DNA of 39,512 nt. It comes from Limisphaerales bacterium (GTDB taxonomy: Bacteria; Verrucomicrobiota; Verrucomicrobiia; Limisphaerales; JADLHS01). The notes below the pieces were generated by a model that saw only the letters and a list, made by a program, of their open reading frames with translations, was not told where the DNA came from and made no database searches. The stretch covers positions 1 to 39,512 of the forward strand of contig JADLHS010000426.1 in assembly GCA_020848635.1 (NCBI GenBank), written 5' to 3'. Of the stretch, positions 17,423 to 24,939 are shown piece after piece (positions within the stretch are counted from its first letter, which is position 1; each line of letters opens with the position of its first letter). The position numbers and the translations under genes were made by a program.

Positions 17423-17454
17423 CTAGCCGCTGCGGTGATAGGCAAGTCCAGGAT

Positions 17455-18048
17455 TTACGCAGCTCGGCCTGGCACTGGTTTCGGCCAGGCGTCCAACTCC
17501 TCCCGCACGCGCTCCACGGGCAGCCCCACAACGTTGCTGTACGATCCGGAGATTTCCTCAATGACAAGTTCGCCATGCTCCTGGATTGCGTACGCACCCG
17601 CCTTGTCCAGCGGGTGAATCCGCGAAAGATAATTCCGCACCTGCGCCGCATTCAGCGCACGAAACCGCACATCCGTGCTCACCGTAAAAATCCGTTCCCG
17701 ATGCGCGCGCAAGTGTATCAGACTCACACCGGTGACAACCTGATGGGTGGATCCTTGCAACCGGGCCAGCATCCCCTGCGCTTCCGTTAAATTCGCCGGC
17801 TTGCCAAAAACCTCCCGCCCGCGAAACACCAACGTATCCGCCCCGAGCACCAGAGCATCCGGAAACCGTTTGGCCACCGCGCGCGCCTTGCGATGCGCAT
17901 TAAGCTGACACAACTCGTAAGGCGACAACTGCCCCTCCACCAGCTCCGCTACCCCACTCGCCACCACCTTAAATCCCCCCACCACCAGCCCCAACAACTC
18001 CACCCGCCGCGGCGACGCGGACGCCAAAATCAAAGCCGGCAAATTCAT
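17455..18048 (-). CDS. maf: Maf-like nucleoside triphosphate pyrophosphatase
   Basis: This 197-residue cytoplasmic house-cleaning enzyme hydrolyses non-canonical or excess NTPs such as dTTP/UTP. The family marks are complete: ILASASPRRVELL at the N-terminus, VLGADTLVF with the catalytic Asp, STDVRFRALN, DKAGAYAIQEHG and GSYSNVVGLPV. ATG 18048 is chosen because the SASPRR motif must lie near the start; upstream in-frame sequence to 18183 is unlike Maf. It is divergent from the Wsp-like MCP gene. The stop codon lies inside a short repeat-like sequence (17441-17463) also seen in linkers of the chemosensory genes. Confidence 0.93.
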   Translation of the reverse strand: MNLPALILASASPRRVELLGLVVGGFKVVASGVAELVEGQLSPYELCQLNAHRKARAVAKRFPDALVLGADTLVFRGREVFGKPANLTEAQGMLARLQGSTHQVVTGVSLIHLRAHRERIFTVSTDVRFRALNAAQVRNYLSRIHPLDKAGAYAIQEHGELVIEEISGSYSNVVGLPVERVREELDAWPKPVPGRAA

Positions 18049-18132
18049 CGCTCCATCATAATACCCTGCCGCGGAGAACAAAGCCAGCCCCGCGCAAGCC
18101 CATCCCGGACATACGCCATCCCCACCCGAGTT

Positions 18133-18154
18133 GAAAACAAACCTGCTTGTTTTC
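18133..18154. promoter_or_regulatory. 22-bp inverted repeat, candidate operator for maf/MCP divergent promoters
   Basis: GAAAACAA and TTGTTTTC form perfect 8-bp arms around a 6-nt centre. It lies in the 140-bp gap between divergent maf and the MCP gene, 34 nt before the GTG chosen for the MCP. Position and symmetry fit a regulator site for the operon; the regulator is unknown. Confidence 0.4.
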
Positions 18155-18188
18155 CCCTCAAAAAAGTCCCACGCTTCCCCCACTAACT

Positions 18189-19793
18189 GTGCCCAACACC
18201 ACCACCATCTGGAAACGCCTCAACACCACCCGCGTCATCCTCATCACCCTGCTCCTCGTCGCCAGCGGCCTCGCTTGGTGGATGGAACGTACGCGCTCCG
18301 AAGGCCAACACACCAGCGACCGCCTCACCCGCGACACCACCCAACTCCACTACTACTTCAGCGAAATGAGCGACGCCCTCCAAGCCCTGCTCGCGGACCC
18401 CCGCAGCCGCCTCGACAAACAACGCCTCGAAGTCACTGAACGCAACCTGAAAGAACACCTCGACAGCCTCCTCAAAACCAGTGAATTCGCCACCGAACCC
18501 CAACTCGCCACCCCCCTCAAAAGCCTGAGCGAATACCTCCGCCTCACCCTCGACCCCTTTCAAGCCAAAGTCCAAGACCTCCTCACTATCGACCCCCAAA
18601 CCGGCCGCGACTACTACACCAAAGCCCAACCCGAAATCACCCGGCAACGCAACGAGCACCTCAAAGAACTCACTCGCCAAACCGCCGACCACAGCCAAGC
18701 CGCCCTCAACCGCGGCCAATACACCGCCGTCATCGCCTGCACCGGCATGGCCGCCGTCCTCGTGTGCGCCATCCTCGTCCTCCGCGCCCAAACCAGCGCC
18801 GTCACCCTGCCGCTGCACCAACTCACCACCGCCATCGAACACATGCGCCACGGCGACTTCACCCACCGCCTCCACCTCCCCCGCCGCGACGAATTCGGCC
18901 TCCTCGCCGACGGCCTCAACCACCTCGCCGACGACCTCTCCCACCTCGTCAGCCAAGTCCAACAGTCCGGCATCCAAGTCAACATCACCGCCACCCAAAT
19001 CGCCGCCTCCGCCAAAGACCAACAAACCACCACCACCGAAATCGCCGCCACCACCGCCCAAATCGGCGCCACCTCCAAACAAATCTCCGCCACCACCCAG
19101 GAACTCGACCACACCATGAACGAAGTCGGCGGCGTCGCCCAAGACACCGCCGCCCTGGCTGGCCGGGGCCAGACCGGCCTCACCCGCATGGAAACCACCC
19201 TGCGCCAGATCATGGACGCCGCCGGCGCCATCACCGGCAAACTCGCCGTCCTGAACGAAAAAACCACCAACATCAACACCGTCGTCACCACCATCACCAA
19301 GGTCGCCGACCAAACCAACCTCCTCTCCCTCAACGCCGCCATCGAAGCCGAAAAAGCCGGCGAATATGGGCTCGGCTTCGCCGTCGTCGCCATGGAAATC
19401 CGCCGCCTTGCCGACCAAACTGCCGTCGCTACCTATGACATCGAAAAAACCGTCAAAGAAATGCACACCGCCGTCACCGCCAGCGTCATGGGCATGGACA
19501 AATTCGCCGATGAAATCCGCCGCGGCGTCGAAGACATCCGGCAAGTCAGCAGCCTCCTGGCCCAGATCATCCACCAAGTCCAGACTCTCACTCCCCGTTT
19601 TGCCACCGTCAGCGAAGGCATGCACGCCCAAGCCACCGGCGCCGCCCAGATCAGCGAAACCCTCCTCCACCTCAGCCAGGCCGCCGCCCAAACTGCCGAT
19701 TCCCTTCGCCACTCCACCCTCGCCATCGACCAACTGAACGCCGCCGCCCGCGGCCTCCAAACCGGCGTCGCCCGCTTCAAACTCGAAGCCTGA
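18189..19793 (+). CDS. wspA: Methyl-accepting chemotaxis protein, WspA-like
   Basis: This is the sensor that clusters in the membrane and controls the CheA kinase. There is no ATG start: I use GTG 18189 (534 residues). TTG 18147 is in frame but lies in the inverted repeat. Layout with that start: TM1 about 16-33, a helical periplasmic domain of about 140 residues, TM2 about 178-198, HAMP about 199-252, then the cytoplasmic signalling coiled coil with the tip near VADQTNLLSLNAAIEAEKAG. There is no C-terminal CheR-tethering pentapeptide (it ends RFKLEA). It is first gene of the operon, matching the Wsp order. Base use is odd: the coding strand is very rich in C and poor in G (31 C against 10 G in 18781-18840), unlike the CheW/CheR genes downstream. 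Confidence 0.9.
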   Translation: MPNTTTIWKRLNTTRVILITLLLVASGLAWWMERTRSEGQHTSDRLTRDTTQLHYYFSEMSDALQALLADPRSRLDKQRLEVTERNLKEHLDSLLKTSEFATEPQLATPLKSLSEYLRLTLDPFQAKVQDLLTIDPQTGRDYYTKAQPEITRQRNEHLKELTRQTADHSQAALNRGQYTAVIACTGMAAVLVCAILVLRAQTSAVTLPLHQLTTAIEHMRHGDFTHRLHLPRRDEFGLLADGLNHLADDLSHLVSQVQQSGIQVNITATQIAASAKDQQTTTTEIAATTAQIGATSKQISATTQELDHTMNEVGGVAQDTAALAGRGQTGLTRMETTLRQIMDAAGAITGKLAVLNEKTTNINTVVTTITKVADQTNLLSLNAAIEAEKAGEYGLGFAVVAMEIRRLADQTAVATYDIEKTVKEMHTAVTASVMGMDKFADEIRRGVEDIRQVSSLLAQIIHQVQTLTPRFATVSEGMHAQATGAAQISETLLHLSQAAAQTADSLRHSTLAIDQLNAAARGLQTGVARFKLEA

Positions 19794-20032
19794 ACCATGG
19801 AGGATTAAAATTCAAAAGTGCAATATCCAAAATCAGCAAGGCCGGCGTCCGCCCCGTATAAGTTTCACGCCGGAGCCACCGGTGGCTTAGGCTTTACGTG
19901 ATTCGCGCGATTTCAATTTGCATTCGTAATTATTTTGACCGTCACGGCGAGGGTTTCGCGACTCATTTTTGACGCTTAGTTCTGAATTGAATCGGCCTAT
20001 GAAGTTATTAATTGTACATTTTTGAATTTGAA
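19794..20032. other. 239-bp intra-operon spacer with two hairpins
   Basis: This spacer between MCP and CheW is AT-rich at both ends. It holds a stem CCGGCGT (19842-19848)/ACGCCGG (19867-19873), followed at once by the 14-bp perfect palindrome AGCCACCGGTGGCT (19874-19887). The sequence 19842-19856 recurs almost exactly inside the downstream cheW gene (20387-20401). No gene-like frame is present. The hairpins could be an mRNA-processing or attenuation site, or part of a dispersed repeat. A second promoter for the rest of the operon is possible, but I cannot point to a convincing -35/-10. Confidence 0.45.
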
Positions 20033-20563
20033 ATGCTCTTTGTGCTCTTCCAACTCGGCCAGGACCGGTACGCGCTGGAAGCCCGTCGTGTGGTGGAAGT
20101 GTTGCCGCTGCTGGCGCTGAAACGCCTGCCCGCCTCGCCCCGGGGCGTGGCCGGTGTTTTTGTCTATCGCGGCCAGCCCGTACCCGCGCTCGACCTGTGC
20201 GAACTCACGCTAGGCCGCCCCGCCCGCGAACAACTCAGCACCCGCATTCTCCTCGTCCAACACCGCCAAACCGCGGGCCCCAGCCAGTTGATTGGGCTGG
20301 TCGCGGAGCGCGTGACCGGCACGTTGCGGCGGGAGGAAAAGGATTTTGTGCCGGCGGGCCACGTAAGACCTGAGCGACAGGCATCTCCGGCGTCCGCCCC
20401 ATACGTGGCGGGCATGAAACGGGCAGCGACCCCGTTTCTCGGGCCCATTTTGATAGACGATCAGGGCGTCATTCAACTTCTGGACGCCCAGGGCCTTTTG
20501 GACGCCGGCGCGCATCAACTGCTCTTAACCCAATCCGTGGAGGTCAGCGATGCGCCTCATTGA
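20033..20563 (+). CDS. wspB: CheW coupling protein, WspB-like
   Basis: This 176-residue protein couples the MCP to the CheA kinase. ATG 20033 opens the typical CheW strand MLFVLFQLGQDRYALEARRV; a TTG 21 nt upstream is also in frame. Later CheW marks are GVAGVFVYRGQPVPALDL and a GLVAERV strand. Between VPAGH and TPFLGPILIDDQG there is an insertion of roughly 20 residues (RPERQASPASAPYVAGMKRA) not expected in CheW. Part of its DNA matches the intergenic hairpin at 19842. The gene ends 14 nt inside the next gene (cheR). Position after the MCP matches WspB. Confidence 0.88.
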   Translation: MLFVLFQLGQDRYALEARRVVEVLPLLALKRLPASPRGVAGVFVYRGQPVPALDLCELTLGRPAREQLSTRILLVQHRQTAGPSQLIGLVAERVTGTLRREEKDFVPAGHVRPERQASPASAPYVAGMKRAATPFLGPILIDDQGVIQLLDAQGLLDAGAHQLLLTQSVEVSDAPH

Positions 20564-21797
20564 AGCCCTGCTCCGCCGCCACATCGGCCTCAATGCGGCC
20601 TCCATCGGCTCCGCCCTGATCGAGCGGGCGGTCCGGGGGCGCATGCAAGCGCACGGGTTGAAGAATTCGGACACCTACCATGACCTGCTCGCCACCTCCC
20701 GCCAGGAGTTGGAACAACTCATCGAAGCCGTGGTCGTGACCGAAACGTGGTTTTTCCGGGACCAAGAATCGTTCGACCGTTTCACCCAAATCGCCCTGCA
20801 CGAATGGCGGCCCCGCCATCCAGCGGCCCCGTTGCGCGTGTTGAGCATGCCCTGCGCCTCCGGCGAAGAACCTTATTCCCTCGCCATGGCGCTGCTCGAA
20901 GCCGGCCCCCCCGCGCCCGGCTTCACCATCGACGCAGTGGACATTTCCGCCCTCGCCCTCGCCCGAGCGGAACGAGCCGTCTATGGAAAAAACTCGTTCC
21001 GTGGACGGGAGCTTGGCTTCCGCGACCGGCACTTTCTGCCCACCATGGAGGGCTATGCCCTCAGTCCGCTCGTGCGTCGCTGTGTAACATTTGAGCAGGG
21101 CAACATCCTCGATGCTAGTTTGCTGGCCGGAAGACCCCCGTATGATTTCATTTTTTGCCGCAACTTGCTGATCTACTTCGACCGCGCCATGCAAACCCTC
21201 GCCTTGGCGAAACTCCATCGCCTGTTGGCCGACGACGGCCTTCTCTTCGTGGGCCCGGCGGAATTAGCGCTGGTGGTGGAAAGCGGCTTTCACCACGCTG
21301 GTTTGCCGATGGCGTTCGCCTGTCGTAAGGCGGCCGGAAACACCACGCCAGCGGAAACTCCGCCCCCCCGACCGAGCCCTGCCACCTTGACCGAAACACC
21401 ACGCCAGCCGCACACGGGTGACCCCGCCCCGCCGCGGATAGCGGAACCCTCCTCGCGCGAGCAGGTCCAAGATCTACGCGACCCGACCCCGGCGATGGTA
21501 GATCTGGAGATCGCGTGCCAGCATGCGAACGCCGGTCGCCTCGCCGAAGCCGCGGCCATCTGCGATGCGTATCTCACCCTTGAAGGCCCGGCAGCGCAGG
21601 CGTATTATCTCCTGGGATTGGCCAGCGACGCCAGCCACGATCCAGCGGCGATCACTTACTATCGCAAAGCCCTTTACTTGGAGCCGAATCACTATGAAGC
21701 GCTGACCCACCTCACGCTTGCCTTGGAAAAATCGGGCGATGTGGGGGCCGCGCGGATCTTCAAGCGCCGCGCCGAACGTGCGCAGCCCAAACCGTGA
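20550..21797 (+). CDS. wspC: CheR methyltransferase with C-terminal TPR, WspC-like
   Basis: This 415-residue enzyme methylates glutamates on the MCP using S-adenosylmethionine. The start ATG 20550 has GGAGGT 5 nt upstream and overlaps cheW. The CheR N-terminal helical domain contains VTETWFFRDQESFDRF. The SAM-binding site shows MPCASGEEPYSLAMAL, IDAVDIS and FIFCRNLLIYFD. A Pro/Thr-rich linker (about 265-310) leads to TPR-like helices (AYYLLGLASDASHDPAAITY, YYRKALYLEPNHYEALTHLT). The CheR-TPR fusion is the hallmark of WspC. The linker DNA holds a 16-nt direct repeat (21337-21352, 21393-21408) and a 55-nt sequence shared with the CheA linker. It overlaps the next gene by 1 nt (TGATG). Confidence 0.93.
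   Translation: MRLIEALLRRHIGLNAASIGSALIERAVRGRMQAHGLKNSDTYHDLLATSRQELEQLIEAVVVTETWFFRDQESFDRFTQIALHEWRPRHPAAPLRVLSMPCASGEEPYSLAMALLEAGPPAPGFTIDAVDISALALARAERAVYGKNSFRGRELGFRDRHFLPTMEGYALSPLVRRCVTFEQGNILDASLLAGRPPYDFIFCRNLLIYFDRAMQTLALAKLHRLLADDGLLFVGPAELALVVESGFHHAGLPMAFACRKAAGNTTPAETPPPRPSPATLTETPRQPHTGDPAPPRIAEPSSREQVQDLRDPTPAMVDLEIACQHANAGRLAEAAAICDAYLTLEGPAAQAYYLLGLASDASHDPAAITYYRKALYLEPNHYEALTHLTLALEKSGDVGAARIFKRRAERAQPKP
21337..21408 (+). repeat. 16-nt direct repeat in the CheR linker
   Basis: GAAACACCACGCCAGC occurs at 21337-21352 and again at 21393-21408, inside the Pro/Thr-rich linker between the CheR and TPR domains. The 56-nt distance is not a multiple of 3, so the two copies are read in different frames. 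Confidence 0.7.
21431..21485 (+). repeat. Linker repeat copy 1 (CheR)
   Basis: This 55-nt stretch aligns without gaps to 22951-23005 in the CheA gene, with 41 of 55 positions identical by eye. Both are read in the same frame and both lie in an interdomain linker. Confidence 0.45.
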
Positions 21798-22522
21798 TGG
21801 AACCGCACGCCAGAGCCAATCCGACGGTCATCACCGATTTCTCGGTGACGCCCCACGACGACCAACCGGCGGAAGTCTCCGATTGCTGGAATCAGATTGG
21901 CGTGAGCGGAAACCAAACTTGCCGCGAACTGTCGCGGCACATTCATTGCCAAAACTGCCCCGTTTATTCCGCCGCCGCCGTCCAGTTACTTGATCGCCCG
22001 CTCAGCGCGGAGGATCGCCGCGCCTGGACCGAACATTACGCCCACGAGAAGCCGCTCGGGGCCCCCGCCAAAACCTCTGCGCTTCTGTTCCGCCTGGACG
22101 GGGAATGGCTCGCACTCCCCACCACGGCGTTTCAGGAAATTACCGAGCGCCGCGTCGTCCACAGCCTGCCCCACCGGCGCCTGGCGATAGTCCTTGGTCT
22201 GGTCAACGTGCGCGGAGAATTGCTCATCTGCGCCTCGCTCGCCCGTCTGCTTGGCCTCGAATTCCGCCCGCCCGCCAAGCCTGTGCGCGCCGTGTTCGAT
22301 CGCCTGCTGGTCGCGGACTGGAACGGCGAGCGCTTTGCATTCCCGGTGGATGAGGTTCACGGCGTGCATCGGTTTCATCAGAGCGACCTGCGCAAACCGC
22401 CCGCCACCATTGCGCGCTCCGGCCTGAACTGCGCCCGAGGGGTGTTTCCCTGGCGCAACTTCGCGGTGGGTTTTCTGGATGCCGACGCCGTGTTCGCCGC
22501 GCTCAACCGCAATCTCGCGTGA
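21797..22522 (+). CDS. wspD: CheW-like coupling protein with Cys-rich head, WspD-like
   Basis: This is a 241-residue second CheW. ATG 21797 overlaps the cheR stop by one base; GTG 21794 is also possible. The head holds DCWNQIGVSGNQTC and IHCQNCPVYS (Cys30, 42, 51, 54), a pattern I associate with WspD. The spacing could bind a metal or be redox active, but that is not established. The CheW domain follows from about residue 90 (ALLFRLDGEWLALPTTAF, LGLVNVRGELLICASLARLL, FPVDEVHGVHRF). Its stop overlaps the CheA start by 4 nt (GTGA). Two CheW proteins flanking CheR is the Wsp arrangement. Confidence 0.9.
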   Translation: MEPHARANPTVITDFSVTPHDDQPAEVSDCWNQIGVSGNQTCRELSRHIHCQNCPVYSAAAVQLLDRPLSAEDRRAWTEHYAHEKPLGAPAKTSALLFRLDGEWLALPTTAFQEITERRVVHSLPHRRLAIVLGLVNVRGELLICASLARLLGLEFRPPAKPVRAVFDRLLVADWNGERFAFPVDEVHGVHRFHQSDLRKPPATIARSGLNCARGVFPWRNFAVGFLDADAVFAALNRNLA

Positions 22523-24837
22523 ACAAGCGCCTACACGAGAATCCCCGCGAGCTGTCCATGCAGGAATTATTTCGCGTGGAAGCGGAAAATCAGACCGCGC
22601 TGCTCACCAGCGGCCTGTTGGAACTGGAACGCGCGCCTGCTTCGCCCGCGCAACTCGAAGCCCTCATGCGGGCCGCGCACTCGCTCAAAGGGGCCGCCCG
22701 CATTGTCAATCTACTCCCGGCTGTCCACATCGCCCACGCCATGGAGGATTGTTTCGTCGCCGCGCAAACGGGCCGGCTCGTCCTGACACAGCGCCACGTT
22801 GACTTGCTTCTGCGCGGCGTGGATTGGCTCGCCGGGGTGGCCAAGCACGACGAAGTTTCCATCCTGCGGTGGCAGGCCGATCAGGGTGCGGACTGTGACA
22901 CCTGGTTGCGCACCGTTGGCACCTTCCTGACGCCGGCGCATTCCTTGCCCGCCGCGAATAGCGAGCCCTCCCTTGCGCAGGCAGGCCCAGAATTTACGCG
23001 GCCCGCCCGCGCGCCAGGGAGTCCTGCCAGCGTCGGCAGCGTGGCCCTCCAACCCAGCGAAAACCATCCGCCGTTTACCGCCGAAACCGACGCTGGCGAC
23101 CGCGTCCTGCACCTGACCGCCGAGAATCTTAATCGCCTGCTGGGGCTCGCTGGTGAGGCGCTCGTTGAATCACGCTGGTTGCGGCCGTTTGCGGAATCCC
23201 TGCAACGCCTCAAACGCATGCAGACGGATTTGGAACGCACGCTCGATGAGTTGCGCCAATCGTACAGCGACGAACGCCGCGCGCCACAAACACGGGAAAC
23301 GATCAACGGTCTGTATCAACAAGTCACTGAGGCACAGCAGCATCTCAACGGTCGTTTGCTGGAACTGGATTTGTACGATCGGCGCGCGGCCAGCCTGTCC
23401 AACCGGCTTTACCTCGAAGTGCTGCGCACGCGCATGCGGCCCTTTGCCGACGGCGTCCAACGTTTTCCGCGCATGGTGCGGGACCTGGCCCGCGCCCTGG
23501 GCAAAGAGGTCCGGCTGGAAATCCTGGGCGAAAGCACGCAGGTGGATCGCGATATTCTCGGTCGCCTGGAAGCCCCGCTCGCCCACCTGCTCCGCAACGC
23601 GGTGGATCATGGCTGCGAATTCCCCGACGCGCGGCGCCGCGCCGGTAAACCAACTGAAGCCACCATTCGCCTCGAAGCCCGGCACAGCGCCGGCATGCTG
23701 CAAGTCATCGTGGCCGATGACGGGGCGGGACTGGACCTCGACCAACTCCGGCGCGCGATCGCGGAACGACAACTGACCACGCCCGCGGTGGCGGAAAAAA
23801 TGAACGAGGGAGAGTTGCTGCAATTCCTATTTCTCCCCGGCTTTACCCTGCGGGACCAGGTGACGGAGTTTTCCGGTCGCGGCGTGGGTCTCGACATCGT
23901 TCAGACCATGACCCGCAGTGTCCGCGGCGGGGTGCGGGTAACGAACCAGGCGGGGAACGGCATGCGGTTTCAGTTGCAATTGCCGCTTACCCTCTCCGTC
24001 CTGCGCACCCTCCTCGTCGAAATCGGGGGCGAGCCCTATGCGTTTCCCCTGGCCCAGATCGCCAGCACCCTCATACTGCCACGACCCCGCATCGAAACGC
24101 TCGAAGGCCGGCATCACTTCCGACTGGCGGATCAACACGTCGGACTGCTCGCGGCGCACCAGGTGTTCGAGTGTCCGGAGGTGATCCTCCCCGACCCTGA
24201 TCTGCCCATCGTGGTCATCGGCGATCACAGCTGCCGTTACGGCTTGCTTGTGGACCGTTTCCTTGGCGAACGCGAACTGGTGGTACAACCGCTCGATCCG
24301 CGCCTGGGCAAAATCAAGGACATTAGCGCGGCCGCGTTGATGGAGGATGGCGCCCCGGTGTTGATCGTGGACGTGGACGATCTGCTGCGCTCGATCGAAA
24401 AGCTAGTCACCAGCGGGGCGCTGGAAAATGTGGCTCGCAGCGTGTTGGCCGCCCCCGTCCCGCCGCGGAAACGCGTGCTCGTGGTGGACGACTCGCTCAC
24501 GGTGCGGGAATTGGAACGGAAATTACTGGAAAGCGCCGGCTATACCACAGAGGTGGCGGTGGATGGTATGGACGGTTGGAACGCGGTCCGCGGGGGCGGG
24601 TTTGACCTGGTGATCACCGACGTGGACATGCCCCGGCTCGACGGCATCGAACTCGCCATCCTCATTAAACAAGACGCCCGACTGAAAGCGCTGCCGGTTA
24701 TGATTGTCTCTTACAAAGACCGGGAGACGGATCGCCTGCGCGGTTTGGAAGCCGGGGCCGACTATTATCTGACCAAAGGCAGTTTCCATGATGAAACCCT
24801 GCTGCGCGGGGTGGTGGATTTGATTGGCGAAGCCTAA
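22519..24837 (+). CDS. wspE: CheA histidine kinase fused to receiver, WspE-like
   Basis: This 772-residue hybrid kinase is the core of the chemosensory complex. I use GTG 22519, coupled to the wspD stop; ATG 22558 would also keep the HPt domain. Layout: HPt with the phosphorylated His54 in AAHSLKGAARIV; a Pro/Ser-rich linker; dimerisation helices (about 225-300); HATPase with HLLRNAVDHGCE, VIVADDGAGLD and FSGRGVGLDIV; CheW-like domain (about 490-620); and a C-terminal receiver with Asp701 in LVITDVDMPRLDG and acidic residues in LVVDDSLTV. There is no separate P2 CheY-binding domain. In Wsp, this kinase phosphorylates WspR and CheB (WspF). Here the likely partner is the WspR-like receiver at the start of the last operon gene. 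Confidence 0.94.
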   Translation: MNKRLHENPRELSMQELFRVEAENQTALLTSGLLELERAPASPAQLEALMRAAHSLKGAARIVNLLPAVHIAHAMEDCFVAAQTGRLVLTQRHVDLLLRGVDWLAGVAKHDEVSILRWQADQGADCDTWLRTVGTFLTPAHSLPAANSEPSLAQAGPEFTRPARAPGSPASVGSVALQPSENHPPFTAETDAGDRVLHLTAENLNRLLGLAGEALVESRWLRPFAESLQRLKRMQTDLERTLDELRQSYSDERRAPQTRETINGLYQQVTEAQQHLNGRLLELDLYDRRAASLSNRLYLEVLRTRMRPFADGVQRFPRMVRDLARALGKEVRLEILGESTQVDRDILGRLEAPLAHLLRNAVDHGCEFPDARRRAGKPTEATIRLEARHSAGMLQVIVADDGAGLDLDQLRRAIAERQLTTPAVAEKMNEGELLQFLFLPGFTLRDQVTEFSGRGVGLDIVQTMTRSVRGGVRVTNQAGNGMRFQLQLPLTLSVLRTLLVEIGGEPYAFPLAQIASTLILPRPRIETLEGRHHFRLADQHVGLLAAHQVFECPEVILPDPDLPIVVIGDHSCRYGLLVDRFLGERELVVQPLDPRLGKIKDISAAALMEDGAPVLIVDVDDLLRSIEKLVTSGALENVARSVLAAPVPPRKRVLVVDDSLTVRELERKLLESAGYTTEVAVDGMDGWNAVRGGGFDLVITDVDMPRLDGIELAILIKQDARLKALPVMIVSYKDRETDRLRGLEAGADYYLTKGSFHDETLLRGVVDLIGEA
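22951..23005 (+). repeat. Linker repeat copy 2 (CheA)
   Basis: This is the partner of 21431-21485, located in the linker between the CheA HPt and dimerisation domains. Its 3' half (22980-23002) also aligns with 17441-17463 at the end of maf, 19 of 23 positions. Confidence 0.45.
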
Positions 24838-24840
24838 ACC

Positions 24841-24939
24841 ATGCAAAATGAAGCATTACAACGAAAGGCCAGCCCGGTGTGGGTTGATTGGTTGTCCATT
24901 TTGAGTTTAGCCGGCTTAAGTTTCGCATATCGAACATGA
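24841..24939 (+). CDS. 32-residue small ORF between cheA and cheB, possible coupling ORF
   Basis: ATG 24841 lies 3 nt after the cheA stop. The frame runs 32 codons and ends in a TGA that overlaps the cheB start as ATGA (24936-24939). The product begins MQNEALQRKASP and continues with a hydrophobic stretch, WVDWLSILSLAGLSFAY, that could be a short membrane helix. The tight fit at both ends resembles translational coupling and would explain how ribosomes cross the 98-nt gap to cheB. Base use is more AT-rich than in the neighbours, and I recognise no family, so it may be a leader without a product role. Confidence 0.4.
   Translation: MQNEALQRKASPVWVDWLSILSLAGLSFAYRT

Noticed and set aside
18183-19760. 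525-codon minus-strand frame opposite the MCP gene
   Set aside because: Its Gly/Glu/Val/Asp-rich product is the mirror of the C-rich, strongly biased MCP coding strand; it has no domain, and the MCP on the other strand is certain.
19935-19963. TTGACC as a -35 box for a second promoter before cheW
   Set aside because: No acceptable -10 sequence lies at 16-18 nt spacing.
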